Source of the DNA: an uncultured Aquimarina sp.
GTDB lineage: Bacteria; Bacteroidota; Bacteroidia; Flavobacteriales; Flavobacteriaceae
Length of the DNA stretch: 64,000 nucleotides
Direction: 5' to 3'
NCBI GenBank assembly: GCA_947496705.1
Contig: CANMDW010000015.1
Coordinates: 1 to 64,000, forward strand
The notes beneath the pieces were generated by a model, which was given only the letters and a program-made list of their open reading frames with translations, searched no databases and was not told where the DNA came from. Position 1 is the first letter of the stretch; each line of letters starts with the position of its first letter. Positions 57,099 through 64,000 of this stretch are shown here, piece after piece. The position numbers and the translations under genes were made by a program.

Positions 57099-59174
57099 TT
57101 ATTTTTCACCTGTTGCCTGTAGCGTAGCGCCACCGTGCTTTGTAACCCGTGGGCGAGCGGTTATCTTCAATGGCTTATGCGTAATGCCTTTTTCGGTAGC
57201 TTTGGTAGCCCATAAATAGCCTTCGCCAGGGGTTAATACATTCATATCTTGTGGCGATAGTATCTCTAATTGGGTGAGCGCATTTTTGATATGGGTTAAC
57301 CAATGGGGACTGTTAAATTTATGTAGCAGGACCACAGAACTAAGCTCTATAATTTCTACGGGCAAACTGGGAGGATCCTGACTGGCAATCATAATATTTA
57401 CCCCCTTGTGCCTCATCTCTCTAATGGTTGTTACTATATTAGATGTCAGGTCTTTGTTATCCATATATTTATGAGCTTCATCAAAAACGATGAATTTATT
57501 AAAACGCTTGCCTTCTACTTTTTTTACTCCTGAAAAAATATTTAATATAATCACAAACAGCCCTAATGCCTCATCTTTATCTATAAACTCATCTCTCAAA
57601 TCAACAATGATTAACCTGCCGGGGAGCAAGAAATCTTTAAGCATTGAGGAGTTATTAATATATTCTCTTGCAAAATCGAGTTTTTGTAAGGCAAGCCCTC
57701 TTTCAAATTCTGTAAATAAAGGAGAAGCCAATACTCCTTCTTCTATTACATCCAGATTAATATTTTTTCGGTGTTTTTTGGCTATTGCTTTTAATTGTCT
57801 TACATAATTGGCATTGCTCCCAAGAGCCCCGAGCATAAACATCCAATCCTGAACGTTAAGTTCTAACGGGTTAAAAGATATGGGTTGAACTTGTACAGAT
57901 GGATATTCTAGCTGTTTTTCTTTAACCTTATCCTTGGGACATAGAATAACAATATCTTCTAAAGACGAGGGATCAGCTCCATATCTCCGTTTCAGTTTCT
58001 CGATCTCCTTTTCTTTATCATTGGGATATATCATTGATGTAAATTCTGGCTCATAATCCATGCTTTCGCTATAATGAAATATAACGCCAGCCAAAGGAGA
58101 AGGAAGTTCACATACGTGACTAAATTGCTTGATAACCATTTCTGTGATGGTTCCTATGGTATAACTTTTACCTCCTCCCTGTACACCAAACAAGCTTATT
58201 GTATTGGTTCCGCTAAGGTCTATGGCAACCTTTCTACCACTAATACTTTCACCGATCAATCCAAATTGCGAAGTAGATGAAGTGTTTCCTATCAAAAGAT
58301 CATACTCTGGAGTAACATGCTCCGAGGGGAGTGCAATAGGACTCATGTTTTCTTCCAGAATTTTCCAATTAGAAAAATTAAGCATTTTATAGTGCTCAAA
58401 AATAGTTTTTCCGAGATCTGATGGTGTTTGAACATTGGTTTCACTCCTGAAGAAATCTACTAAATCCCTTTGAATAGAATTTTTATGAATCGGCAGTTCT
58501 AAGATACGTTCATAAAGCGTTTTTTTATGTTTGACTAATATATTTACACTAATTAGATTAGAATGTATTCGGTTACGTGTTTTTGTAGCATCTAATACTA
58601 AATCAGCATCTGGGATTAGATCTAATAGATATAAATAATTCCCTATATGTATAGCAGTATATCCCTGCGTTTCTAATGCCATCAAATAATTAATGATAGT
58701 AACATCGTGCAAAGGTGTATCTTTCAGATACTTTAAACATCCTATAATATCTTCAAGAATTAATTGGGCAAATTCTTTCGGTATTCTTGACACCAATTCA
58801 TCCAATAATTGCTGTCGAAGTTCTTTACGAGAAATTTCGTTAAGGTTTAAATGTTCAAGATCCTCTAAATCTATAGTTCCATCAAAAGGAAGAATAAACA
58901 GTATACCCGTCTTTTGCGTCTCTTTTAACGTATTTAATTCAGAAATTGAAATGTAATTGGTATCTCCGGATAGGTTTTCTGAAATGATATAGGAATCTAC
59001 AGCAGGGTACTTAAATTTTATAGTATCCAGCATTAGAACTGCATCTTCACTGCTGAAACCTGTTATTACCTTTGAGGTATCTTGTTTTGGGTCTGAAACA
59101 TTGACCTTATTACGATCAAATATTTGATGTAATAGTTTTTCGAGATAGGGACTCATTGTTTTAATTGCCTGCAT
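57099..59174 (-). CDS. HerA-type P-loop ATPase (DUF87-like)
   Basis: This 691-aa protein has a FtsK/HerA-superfamily ATPase core: Walker A in FGVQGGGKSYTIGT (~residue 330), a stretch LLPGRLIIVDLRDEFIDKDE (~505), Walker B FIVFDEAHKYMDN (~560) and a REMRHKGVNIMIASQDPPS sensor region. The N-terminal ~300 residues are helical and unlike HerA's HAS barrel. It resembles ATPases I recall beside phage-defence systems, and is also comparable to T4SS coupling or VirB4-like motors. It ends a minus-strand set with MurF-like and Tra genes (27 bases to MurF). Hexameric pumping of DNA or protein is inferred; the role is unproven. Confidence 0.85.
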   Translation of the reverse strand: MQAIKTMSPYLEKLLHQIFDRNKVNVSDPKQDTSKVITGFSSEDAVLMLDTIKFKYPAVDSYIISENLSGDTNYISISELNTLKETQKTGILFILPFDGTIDLEDLEHLNLNEISRKELRQQLLDELVSRIPKEFAQLILEDIIGCLKYLKDTPLHDVTIINYLMALETQGYTAIHIGNYLYLLDLIPDADLVLDATKTRNRIHSNLISVNILVKHKKTLYERILELPIHKNSIQRDLVDFFRSETNVQTPSDLGKTIFEHYKMLNFSNWKILEENMSPIALPSEHVTPEYDLLIGNTSSTSQFGLIGESISGRKVAIDLSGTNTISLFGVQGGGKSYTIGTITEMVIKQFSHVCELPSPLAGVIFHYSESMDYEPEFTSMIYPNDKEKEIEKLKRRYGADPSSLEDIVILCPKDKVKEKQLEYPSVQVQPISFNPLELNVQDWMFMLGALGSNANYVRQLKAIAKKHRKNINLDVIEEGVLASPLFTEFERGLALQKLDFAREYINNSSMLKDFLLPGRLIIVDLRDEFIDKDEALGLFVIILNIFSGVKKVEGKRFNKFIVFDEAHKYMDNKDLTSNIVTTIREMRHKGVNIMIASQDPPSLPVEIIELSSVVLLHKFNSPHWLTHIKNALTQLEILSPQDMNVLTPGEGYLWATKATEKGITHKPLKITARPRVTKHGGATLQATGEK

Positions 59175-59201
59175 GTTACTTTGATGTTTTTATAGGAAAT
59201 A

Positions 59202-60671
59202 CTATCCTTGATATTGATCTCGTATATGTACAATCTGCCGTTTAGGCGCATTGTCGCATATATTATATTGTGTATTGTTTTGGGGTTGAGGTTTTCCGTG
59301 TGCCCCAAATTTATCTTCGAGAGCATTTACTACAGCATTCAAGCTTACACTGTTGGAACCTTGAACTAATATTATATCATTGTTCTTAACTTCTTCTTTT
59401 AGATAATTTGTGGCCAAAGTCGAATTTTCAAAATGCTCCCAATCTGATATATTGCTATTTTCGCCAATAAACTTTGCATATTCGCCCACGGTAATCAGTA
59501 CATCAATTCCATCCTTTAATTCTGCAATAACTTTTCCAATATGAGAATGCGCTTCTTCACTATATGCGCCTAATTCAAGCATTTCTCCAATGACTGCTAC
59601 CGTTCGTTTTCCTCTTTGTGTTAATTCAGAGATTGTGTAAAGTGATGCTTTGATCGAGTCTGGGGCAGCATTATACGTACTATCTAAGAGCACAGCACCA
59701 TTTTTTAGATACGATACTACACCACGCTTTTCAGGAGTGCGGAATGTAGCCAATTGCTTCACTATGTCTTCTTGATTTATGCCCATTTTCATGGTGATTG
59801 CATACGCTATTGCTGCATTAAATGCATGATGCTTACCAACAACATAAGGCATAGAAATAGGTAAGCCATTTAGTCTAAATGAAGGATGTGCTTTTTCACT
59901 TAGTTGTATATCACTGATCCTTATGTCAGCATCTTTATTTTCTCCAAATGAAATAACCTTGCAATGCACTTTTTTATTAATTAGGTCAAAAAAATCATCA
60001 TCTCGATTTAGTACTATCACACCACTATAATCCATACCTTCAAGTATTTCGGATTTTGCTATTGCAATATTTTCTCTTGTCTTCAAAGTTTCAATATGGG
60101 ACATGCCTATATTTGTAATAGCACTAAATGATGGTCTTGCAATTTTGGATAAATAATTTATTTGGTTAGGGCCACGCATGCCTAACTCGACTACCGAGCA
60201 TTGATGGCTTTTCTCCAATCTGAGCAATTCAATAGGAACTCCAAGTTGGTTGTTATAATTTTTTCTTCCTTTGTGAGTATTGAACTTTATAGTCAAAATA
60301 TGAGAAATAAGTTCTTTAGTAGTAGTTTTTCCTACACTTCCGGTAACTGCAACCAAAGGAATGTTTAAACGACATCTCCAAATCTTACCTAAATTTCCTA
60401 ATGCTTCAACTGTGGAAGGAACAATTATTTGAGGTATTTTCACAGTACTTATTTTTTTTTCAACCACCGCTGCAACAGCACCTTTTTGTTCAGCTTCACG
60501 TACAAAATCGTGACCGTCTACTCGACTACCACATAGAGCTACAAATAAAGTTCCTTCTTTTACCTCTTGCGACCTTTGGGTTATATGATAAATGTAGTCC
60601 ATAGGAGAAATTTGTTGGTTAGATCGTCCTCCAACAGCTACACTTGCTTCAAATAATGGGATTGTTATCAT
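59202..60671 (-). CDS. murF-like: MurF-like Mur ligase
   Basis: This 489-aa protein resembles UDP-MurNAc-tripeptide:D-Ala-D-Ala ligase. It has an N-terminal MurF domain (GTLFVALCGSRVDGHDF), ATP site VTGSVGKTTTKELI (~110), NYNNQLGVPIELL, ITNIGMSHIE, a Lys in IAIAKSEIL that fits the carbamylated residue, and STYNAAPDSIKASL (~325) and VIGEMLELGAYSEEAH. Some positions differ from housekeeping MurF: YNAAPDS for YNANPDS, and VQGSNSVS for VKGSRxM. It also has a ~35-residue C-terminal extension. Its place between a HerA ATPase and TraK, away from other cell-wall genes, suggests an accessory copy. Cargo processing or wall remodelling for the Tra-like genes is possible. Confidence 0.88.
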   Translation of the reverse strand: MITIPLFEASVAVGGRSNQQISPMDYIYHITQRSQEVKEGTLFVALCGSRVDGHDFVREAEQKGAVAAVVEKKISTVKIPQIIVPSTVEALGNLGKIWRCRLNIPLVAVTGSVGKTTTKELISHILTIKFNTHKGRKNYNNQLGVPIELLRLEKSHQCSVVELGMRGPNQINYLSKIARPSFSAITNIGMSHIETLKTRENIAIAKSEILEGMDYSGVIVLNRDDDFFDLINKKVHCKVISFGENKDADIRISDIQLSEKAHPSFRLNGLPISMPYVVGKHHAFNAAIAYAITMKMGINQEDIVKQLATFRTPEKRGVVSYLKNGAVLLDSTYNAAPDSIKASLYTISELTQRGKRTVAVIGEMLELGAYSEEAHSHIGKVIAELKDGIDVLITVGEYAKFIGENSNISDWEHFENSTLATNYLKEEVKNNDIILVQGSNSVSLNAVVNALEDKFGAHGKPQPQNNTQYNICDNAPKRQIVHIRDQYQG

Positions 60672-60726
60672 ATCTTTATTTTTTGCCTTCTTTCATACCA
60701 TAATATCTACAATTGATATCTTGAAA

Positions 60727-61335
60727 TTACAGCCCGCTAACAATATAATTCTCTATTAACAATCCATGTGGGTTATCTTCGGTTCTTGCTACATTTTTTA
60801 GTTCAAAAGATGAGTGTAGTTTTTGAGTGTTTTCCAACTTCTGATCGGTTCTCTTAATAATCACTTCTCCATAAAATTCTCCCTGGTATGGATATGTTTT
60901 ATGATTAACACGAACAGAATCTATACGTAATTCGTGCTCGAGATTGTTTGATACTATGTTAGAGTAATACCTTTTTGCTTTGAGTGTTAGGTATAAATCT
61001 CTCCCCGAATTTCCGATAAGATGTAAAGACCTATTCACTTTCTTTTCGTAATCAAATTGATCTATTCCAAAAAACAATGTATGAAACTCCTTAATATGAT
61101 TTACTATTTCAGGTTTCCTAAACTGGTCTACTTTATATTTGTTTGCGCTATTTAGCATAATAGCTTTACCTTCGTTGGTTACAATATAGGTGGTGTTTAG
61201 GTAAGCAGTGCATAAAGAATATGACCAAATCATACTACCTATCGAAATGCATAGGGATAACCCTAAACAGATAAACAAAGATTTTTTTACAATTGAAAAA
61301 GTAGCAGGTATATCTTTTAATGATTTAAGATCCAT
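60727..61335 (-). CDS. traK-like: Conjugative transposon TraK-like protein (VirB8-like)
   Basis: This 202-aa protein has one TM helix near the N-terminus (~17-40) and a periplasmic domain with EIVNHIKEFHTLFFGIDQ and VNRSLHLIGNSGRDLYLTLK. It matches in length and pattern the Bacteroidota conjugative-transposon protein TraK, a VirB8-type core component. It lies 55 bases upstream of the MurF-like gene. The usual flanking TraJ and TraL-TraN genes are absent. Confidence 0.82.
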   Translation of the reverse strand: MDLKSLKDIPATFSIVKKSLFICLGLSLCISIGSMIWSYSLCTAYLNTTYIVTNEGKAIMLNSANKYKVDQFRKPEIVNHIKEFHTLFFGIDQFDYEKKVNRSLHLIGNSGRDLYLTLKAKRYYSNIVSNNLEHELRIDSVRVNHKTYPYQGEFYGEVIIKRTDQKLENTQKLHSSFELKNVARTEDNPHGLLIENYIVSGL

Positions 61336-61686
61336 AGTTGTGGTTTTTTTTTAAAATCAGGAATGTATAAGTAATAGTTGGCTTTTTTAATCAAGTCAAC
61401 TGGAGTTAAGTCAAGACTGAAATGACGGGTAAGGCAATCGTAGATTTTGTGCCAGGCCTAGGCAAAAAATCATTGCATAGCCGTAGCTACGGAATTATTT
61501 TTTAACGACGGCCAGGTGCAAAAAATGTATTGGATTACACGTAGGTTTTAGTTTGACTTGACACTAGAGCTAATAAAGAAATAACCTTCTCCTGGTGCTA
61601 TCCAACTCAATACTTCTTGTTTTAAAGAATCAAACATAGTTTTTGGTTCTTTGCGGCGTTGCTAACCTATCATTATTGGTTAATGA
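61336..61686. other. Intergenic region between TraK-like and DUF4134 genes
   Basis: This 351-base gap splits the tra-like cluster. It is largely occupied by the repeat element at 61405-61567; beyond that I see no gene. Confidence 0.45.
61405..61567. repeat. Palindromic intergenic element; left end repeated at 63607
   Basis: Bases 61405-61482 recur at 63607-63684 with one difference by eye. In this copy the right side (~61515-61567) is an imperfect reverse complement of the left, and the centre holds the perfect palindrome ccgtagctacgg (61481-61492). The whole has the form of a MITE or large hairpin. Confidence 0.75.
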
Positions 61687-61977
61687 TTATACAAACATGG
61701 TGGCTATAAGATCTACCAAACCAAAGATAGCAAGGCCTATAATAAATTTAATAAAGTTTTTCTGGGCTTGTTCATTTCCCTGCATGTATTGGATAAAAAT
61801 GATGAAGCCGCCAACCACTGCAAAAACTAATACAGATGCATCCAAAGCAGATTTAATATCCTGTCCCCATTGCTGAATCTGGCCATCAACGCCTTGTGCA
61901 AAAATGGTATTAGAAAAATTTAACATTCCTAGTATGATCAATAATTTAGTTCTTAGTGTTACTTGTAATTTTCTCAT
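61687..61977 (-). CDS. traE-like: DUF4134/TraE-family protein (VirB2-like pilin)
   Basis: This 96-aa protein has a signal-like N-terminal helix (to about NTIFAQ) and two further hydrophobic helices (ALDASVLVFAVVGGFIIFIQ and FIIGLAIFGLVDLIATMFV). This matches the DUF4134/TraE family of Bacteroidota conjugative elements, the likely counterpart of VirB2 pilin. It lies 11 bases downstream of the DUF4133 gene. In known elements traE precedes traF; here the order is reversed. Confidence 0.85.
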   Translation of the reverse strand: MRKLQVTLRTKLLIILGMLNFSNTIFAQGVDGQIQQWGQDIKSALDASVLVFAVVGGFIIFIQYMQGNEQAQKNFIKFIIGLAIFGLVDLIATMFV

Positions 61978-61988
61978 TTTTATTTAAT

Positions 61989-62267
61989 TTACTTGTTTAA
62001 TAATTCTTCTATAGTTTTATCAAATAGTATGATTTTGGGATTAAGATTATATTTAATATAATTCAGGAATTCTCCTTCTTTCTTAAATTTGCTTACTATA
62101 TAAATGTAGACTGCAACCAGGAACGGAAAAACTAATGCCAATAATAGGTTTGTAGCCATTAAAAAGACAAAGAGTAGTGCCGCCATAATAACAAAAATTA
62201 CTTTCTTTAATTCAAGCCCCAGAACTATGGGAACTTTTTCTAATTCTTTGGGAATTTTGTGCCTCAT
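61989..62267 (-). CDS. traF-like: DUF4133/TraF-family protein (VirB3-like)
   Basis: This 92-aa protein has KIPKELEKVPIVLGLELKKV near the start, two TM helices (~22-60) and a C-terminal cytoplasmic segment (EGEFLNYIKYNLNPKIILF). Length and pattern match the DUF4133/TraF family, the VirB3-like inner-membrane component that normally docks the TraG (VirB4) ATPase. It is the first tra-like gene of the minus-strand set. No TraG is encoded here; the only ATPase nearby is the HerA-type protein at 57099. Confidence 0.85.
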   Translation of the reverse strand: MRHKIPKELEKVPIVLGLELKKVIFVIMAALLFVFLMATNLLLALVFPFLVAVYIYIVSKFKKEGEFLNYIKYNLNPKIILFDKTIEELLNK

Positions 62268-62475
62268 TTTTTATTGAAAATTTATAGATCATCAACTAAT
62301 TTTTGCTGATTTTAAGTTGCTACATATTGAAAACAAACTCTAAAACAAAAACCCTATCGATTATTCACTTTTTCTTTGTTGGCATCAATAAATGGGTACA
62401 AGTATTTGTTTTTTTGTATACGTCCGTCTAAGTACCTCTTGATATAATTTTGAGGGCAATTTATTGTTCTATGAA

Positions 62476-62503
62476 AAACCATCGCCTTAGACGGTGATGG
62501 TTT
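62476..62503. other. 11-bp hairpin
   Basis: Arms aaaccatcgcc (62476-62486) and ggtgatggttt (62493-62503) pair with one G-T mismatch around a 6-base loop. It could be a terminator or attenuator, but no T tract follows. Confidence 0.45.
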
Positions 62504-62621
62504 ACTGCATCACTTTAGTAATGCGAAACAATTTAGCTCTTGATAGGTTAATGGTTAAAAGTTATTTGTTATTGGTTTGACCTTTGACAAATAACGTTTA
62601 ACATTTAACAAAAAAGAAATT

Positions 62622-62762
62622 TCATTGCGTGTCAAAAACCCCTGCACTGCAAGTGCAGGGCGGTTTACTTATCTTGCGTTGGGATGCAAATTCCTCTTGG
62701 GTAAGATTAGACAACGGGTATTGCGCTACCAATTCCTGCATGCGCCTCTTTAATTCGCTCAT
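62622..62762 (-). pseudogene. Possible remnant of an IS accessory ORF
   Basis: The 46-codon frame starts MSELKRRMQELVAQYPLSNL and continues TQEEFASQRKISK. This resembles the N-terminus of small HTH ORFs in IS66-type elements ('Q..LV..Y..S.LTQ..F....I'). After about residue 33 it runs into the hairpin at 62640-62660 and loses similarity, so it is at best a truncated remnant. Confidence 0.4.
62633..62660 (-). terminator. Terminator-like hairpin reading minus strand
   Basis: A perfect 9-bp GC-rich stem (62640-62648 with 62652-62660) is followed on the minus strand by gTTTTTg (62633-62639). No intact minus-strand gene ends here, so it may be left over from a lost gene. Confidence 0.55.
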
Positions 62763-62928
62763 AACTTGAATTAAAATTTTGGCAACAAAACTAAGTCAAC
62801 CAAAATAGCTAATCAAGATGTACTTATACGGAGGGATATAGTTCAATTGAATAATCTGGGTTAAATAAATTTAGGGTAAAATGCTTTTTGTTTGTTTTAG
62901 TAGTAAGGAGTGGAGTAAACCATAAAAA

Positions 62929-63168
62929 ATGAAAAACAAAAAAAGACTTCCAGTATTTTATGACTCATCTAATAAGATGGATGATTTTACGCAACATTTT
63001 GTTGATTGCTTGTGTTCTGAAGCTAATAAAAATTCGGACTATATTGAAGATAAAGAATTTGAATATTTAAATGAAATTCTTGAAAAAATGCTAAAAGCTA
63101 CTTACAAAGAAGAAACATTAAAAGACAAGTTATGGCATGTTCTAAAATCTATAGCAAGTTTTTTTTAG
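62929..63168 (+). CDS. Small hypothetical protein (79 aa)
   Basis: I do not recognise a family. The chain is charged and helical (EYLNEILEKMLKATYKEETL), begins MKNKKRLPVFYDS and ends with a short hydrophobic stretch (IASFF). No signal peptide is present. It is divergent from the tra-like genes and 93 bases upstream of the 99-aa gene on the same strand. Location between repeats suggests accessory or mobile DNA. Confidence 0.55.
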   Translation: MKNKKRLPVFYDSSNKMDDFTQHFVDCLCSEANKNSDYIEDKEFEYLNEILEKMLKATYKEETLKDKLWHVLKSIASFF

Positions 63169-63261
63169 AATATGATATCTCAAATACGTTTTTTTAAATG
63201 TGAAACTCTTTTTTTGAAACTAACTGAAATAAAAAAGTAATATATTAAAAAGTAGTAGAAC

Positions 63262-63561
63262 ATGAGTACACTATTAGATAAATTAACCGCAATAAAAGAG
63301 ATAAAACAAGCACTCAAGACAAGGAGCTGCCTAAATATAATAGATGCTGTTCTTAATAAGGAATCAGTACTACTTGATGGTAGTAAAGCAACTCAATTGA
63401 AAGCAGCTCAATTGAAAGCCTTAGGTAAAGGTGAAAATAAACATGCACTACGGAAACTACAGGAGGCTATTATTACACAACAAATATTTAAAAAAACTAC
63501 GGAAAAAACACAAAAATCAGAAAAATCAGAAAAATCAAAAAGATTAAAACATAAGAGGTAA
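63262..63561 (+). CDS. Small basic hypothetical protein (99 aa)
   Basis: The family is unknown. The N-terminal two-thirds are helical (MSTLLDKLTAIKEIKQALKT), with a short internal duplication (QLKAAQLKA, seen also in the DNA near 63396-63420). The tail is strongly basic with a SEK repeat (SEKSEKSKRLKHKR) and could bind nucleic acid. It may be cotranscribed with the 79-aa gene upstream. The second repeat copy begins 46 bases after its stop. Confidence 0.55.
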   Translation: MSTLLDKLTAIKEIKQALKTRSCLNIIDAVLNKESVLLDGSKATQLKAAQLKALGKGENKHALRKLQEAIITQQIFKKTTEKTQKSEKSEKSKRLKHKR

Positions 63562-63606
63562 AATGGTTGATGACTCGCCTTAAAAATTTCATCTTTATCA
63601 TCTAGT

Positions 63607-63684
63607 GTTAAGTCAAGACTGAAATGACGGGTAAGGCAATCGTAGATTTTGTGCCAGGCTTAGGCAAAAAATCATTGCATAGCC
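63607..63684. repeat. Second copy of 78-bp repeat (see 61405)
   Basis: It is identical by eye to 61405-61482 except one C/T change, in direct orientation. The palindromic right half seen in the first copy is missing here; the sequence diverges immediately after 63684. The two copies flank a 2.1-kb segment with the DUF4134/DUF4133 genes and the two small forward genes. Confidence 0.85.
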
Positions 63685-64000
63685 CGTTGGTCGATAAAAG
63701 TAGTGCGCGGGAAGGTCACCACCTCGCGTGGAATGCATAAAGAGCGCCACCGGTCGATATTTTGTGAAAGAGGATACTATTTTTATACTGTAGCGGTAGT
63801 AAAACAGTACACAAAAGGAGGATTTTTGTAAACGGATGTTATAAATTGAGGCACAATTTTTCTTCAAAAAAATCTAAACCCATAGATTTTTTCTGAATAT
63901 CGTTCTGAAACTACCTTAACATTGCATGCTATTTTAGGAACTCATTTAAACTTTTTTGCCTGTTTCCGGCCAGCCTGCCTGGCCAGTCAGACAGGGTAGA
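63685..64000. other. Right-edge non-coding region
   Basis: No real gene is supported. A GC-richer patch (63685-63765) follows the repeat. Another copy of the dispersed 21-bp half-site is at 63938-63958 (19 of 21 matches). A GC-rich palindromic cluster (ggccagcctgcctggcc, 63968-63984) lies at the very end. Confidence 0.45.

Larger units (their letters stand above)
62268..62928. other. Region between tra-like genes and forward-strand small genes
   Basis: This ~660-base stretch contains two hairpins (62476-62503 and 62640-62660) and a short minus-strand frame resembling an IS accessory ORF (62622-62762). It should hold the promoter for the tra-like set. No longer gene is supported. Confidence 0.4.

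Noticed and set aside
57099..62267. Functional conjugation system
   Set aside because: Relaxase, coupling protein, TraG and most core genes are not in the window, so transfer function cannot be claimed.
63613..63867. 84-codon minus-strand frame at the right edge
   Set aside because: Its C-terminal third is translated from the 78-bp repeat, which is intergenic elsewhere, so it is not a believable gene.

Overview
The window looks like a chromosome segment of a marine, polysaccharide-degrading Bacteroidota of the family Flavobacteriaceae (Aquimarina-like; inferred from gene types, not tested). It is very AT-rich. It carries SusC/SusD pairs, type IX secretion (T9SS) C-terminal sorting domains, a hybrid two-component regulator, TPR/LuxR-type regulators and Bacteroidota-type conjugation genes. 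No rRNA, tRNA or CRISPR array was seen.

Region 1 (about 0.4-17.9 kb): a membrane-anchored AraC-type regulator is followed by a same-strand block of seven genes. It holds a small coiled-coil protein, three very large proteins of unknown function (1503, 582 and 923 aa), a PhoD-like metallophosphatase with no signal peptide, a 1163-aa protein resembling the DUF6603 family, and a tail-fibre-like repeat protein. None of the large proteins has a recognisable Sec signal or T9SS sorting domain. I know of no characterised system with this composition, and it is my main candidate for an undescribed system.

Region 2 (18.3-22.8 kb): two tandem, closely related M43-type lipoprotein metalloproteases, a TPR/HTH membrane regulator and a small lipoprotein-like protein with a DUF5018-like fold.

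Region 3 (22.9-49 kb): a carbohydrate-utilisation region. A hybrid two-component sensor/regulator is followed by a recombination scar (esterase 5' fragment against AraC 3' fragment), an orphan ECF sigma factor, a SemiSWEET sugar transporter, a lipoprotein/OmpA pair and a TPR histidine kinase with its response regulator. These lie beside a SusC-SusD operon whose third gene is a GH18-like lipoprotein lacking the catalytic Asp/Glu. Downstream are two secreted beta-1,3-glucanases (GH16 and GH64) with the same accessory design (crystallin-like domain, CBM6, T9SS sorting domain). The likely substrate is a laminarin-type beta-1,3-glucan. A response regulator with Glu at the phosphoacceptor site closes the region.

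Region 4 (49-57 kb): housekeeping-type genes (SDR oxidoreductase, Dph6-like ATP pyrophosphatase, PH-domain membrane protein), decayed IS3 remnants, a PorE-like TPR/PD40/OmpA protein, and a two-TM protein next to an unexported leucine-rich-repeat protein.

Region 5 (57-64 kb): a minus-strand set of VirB3-like (DUF4133/TraF), VirB2-like (DUF4134/TraE) and VirB8-like (TraK) conjugation proteins, a MurF-like ligase and a HerA-type ATPase. The usual TraG/I/J/M/N partners are missing. Repeats and IS-like remnants mark this end as a plastic or mobile region.
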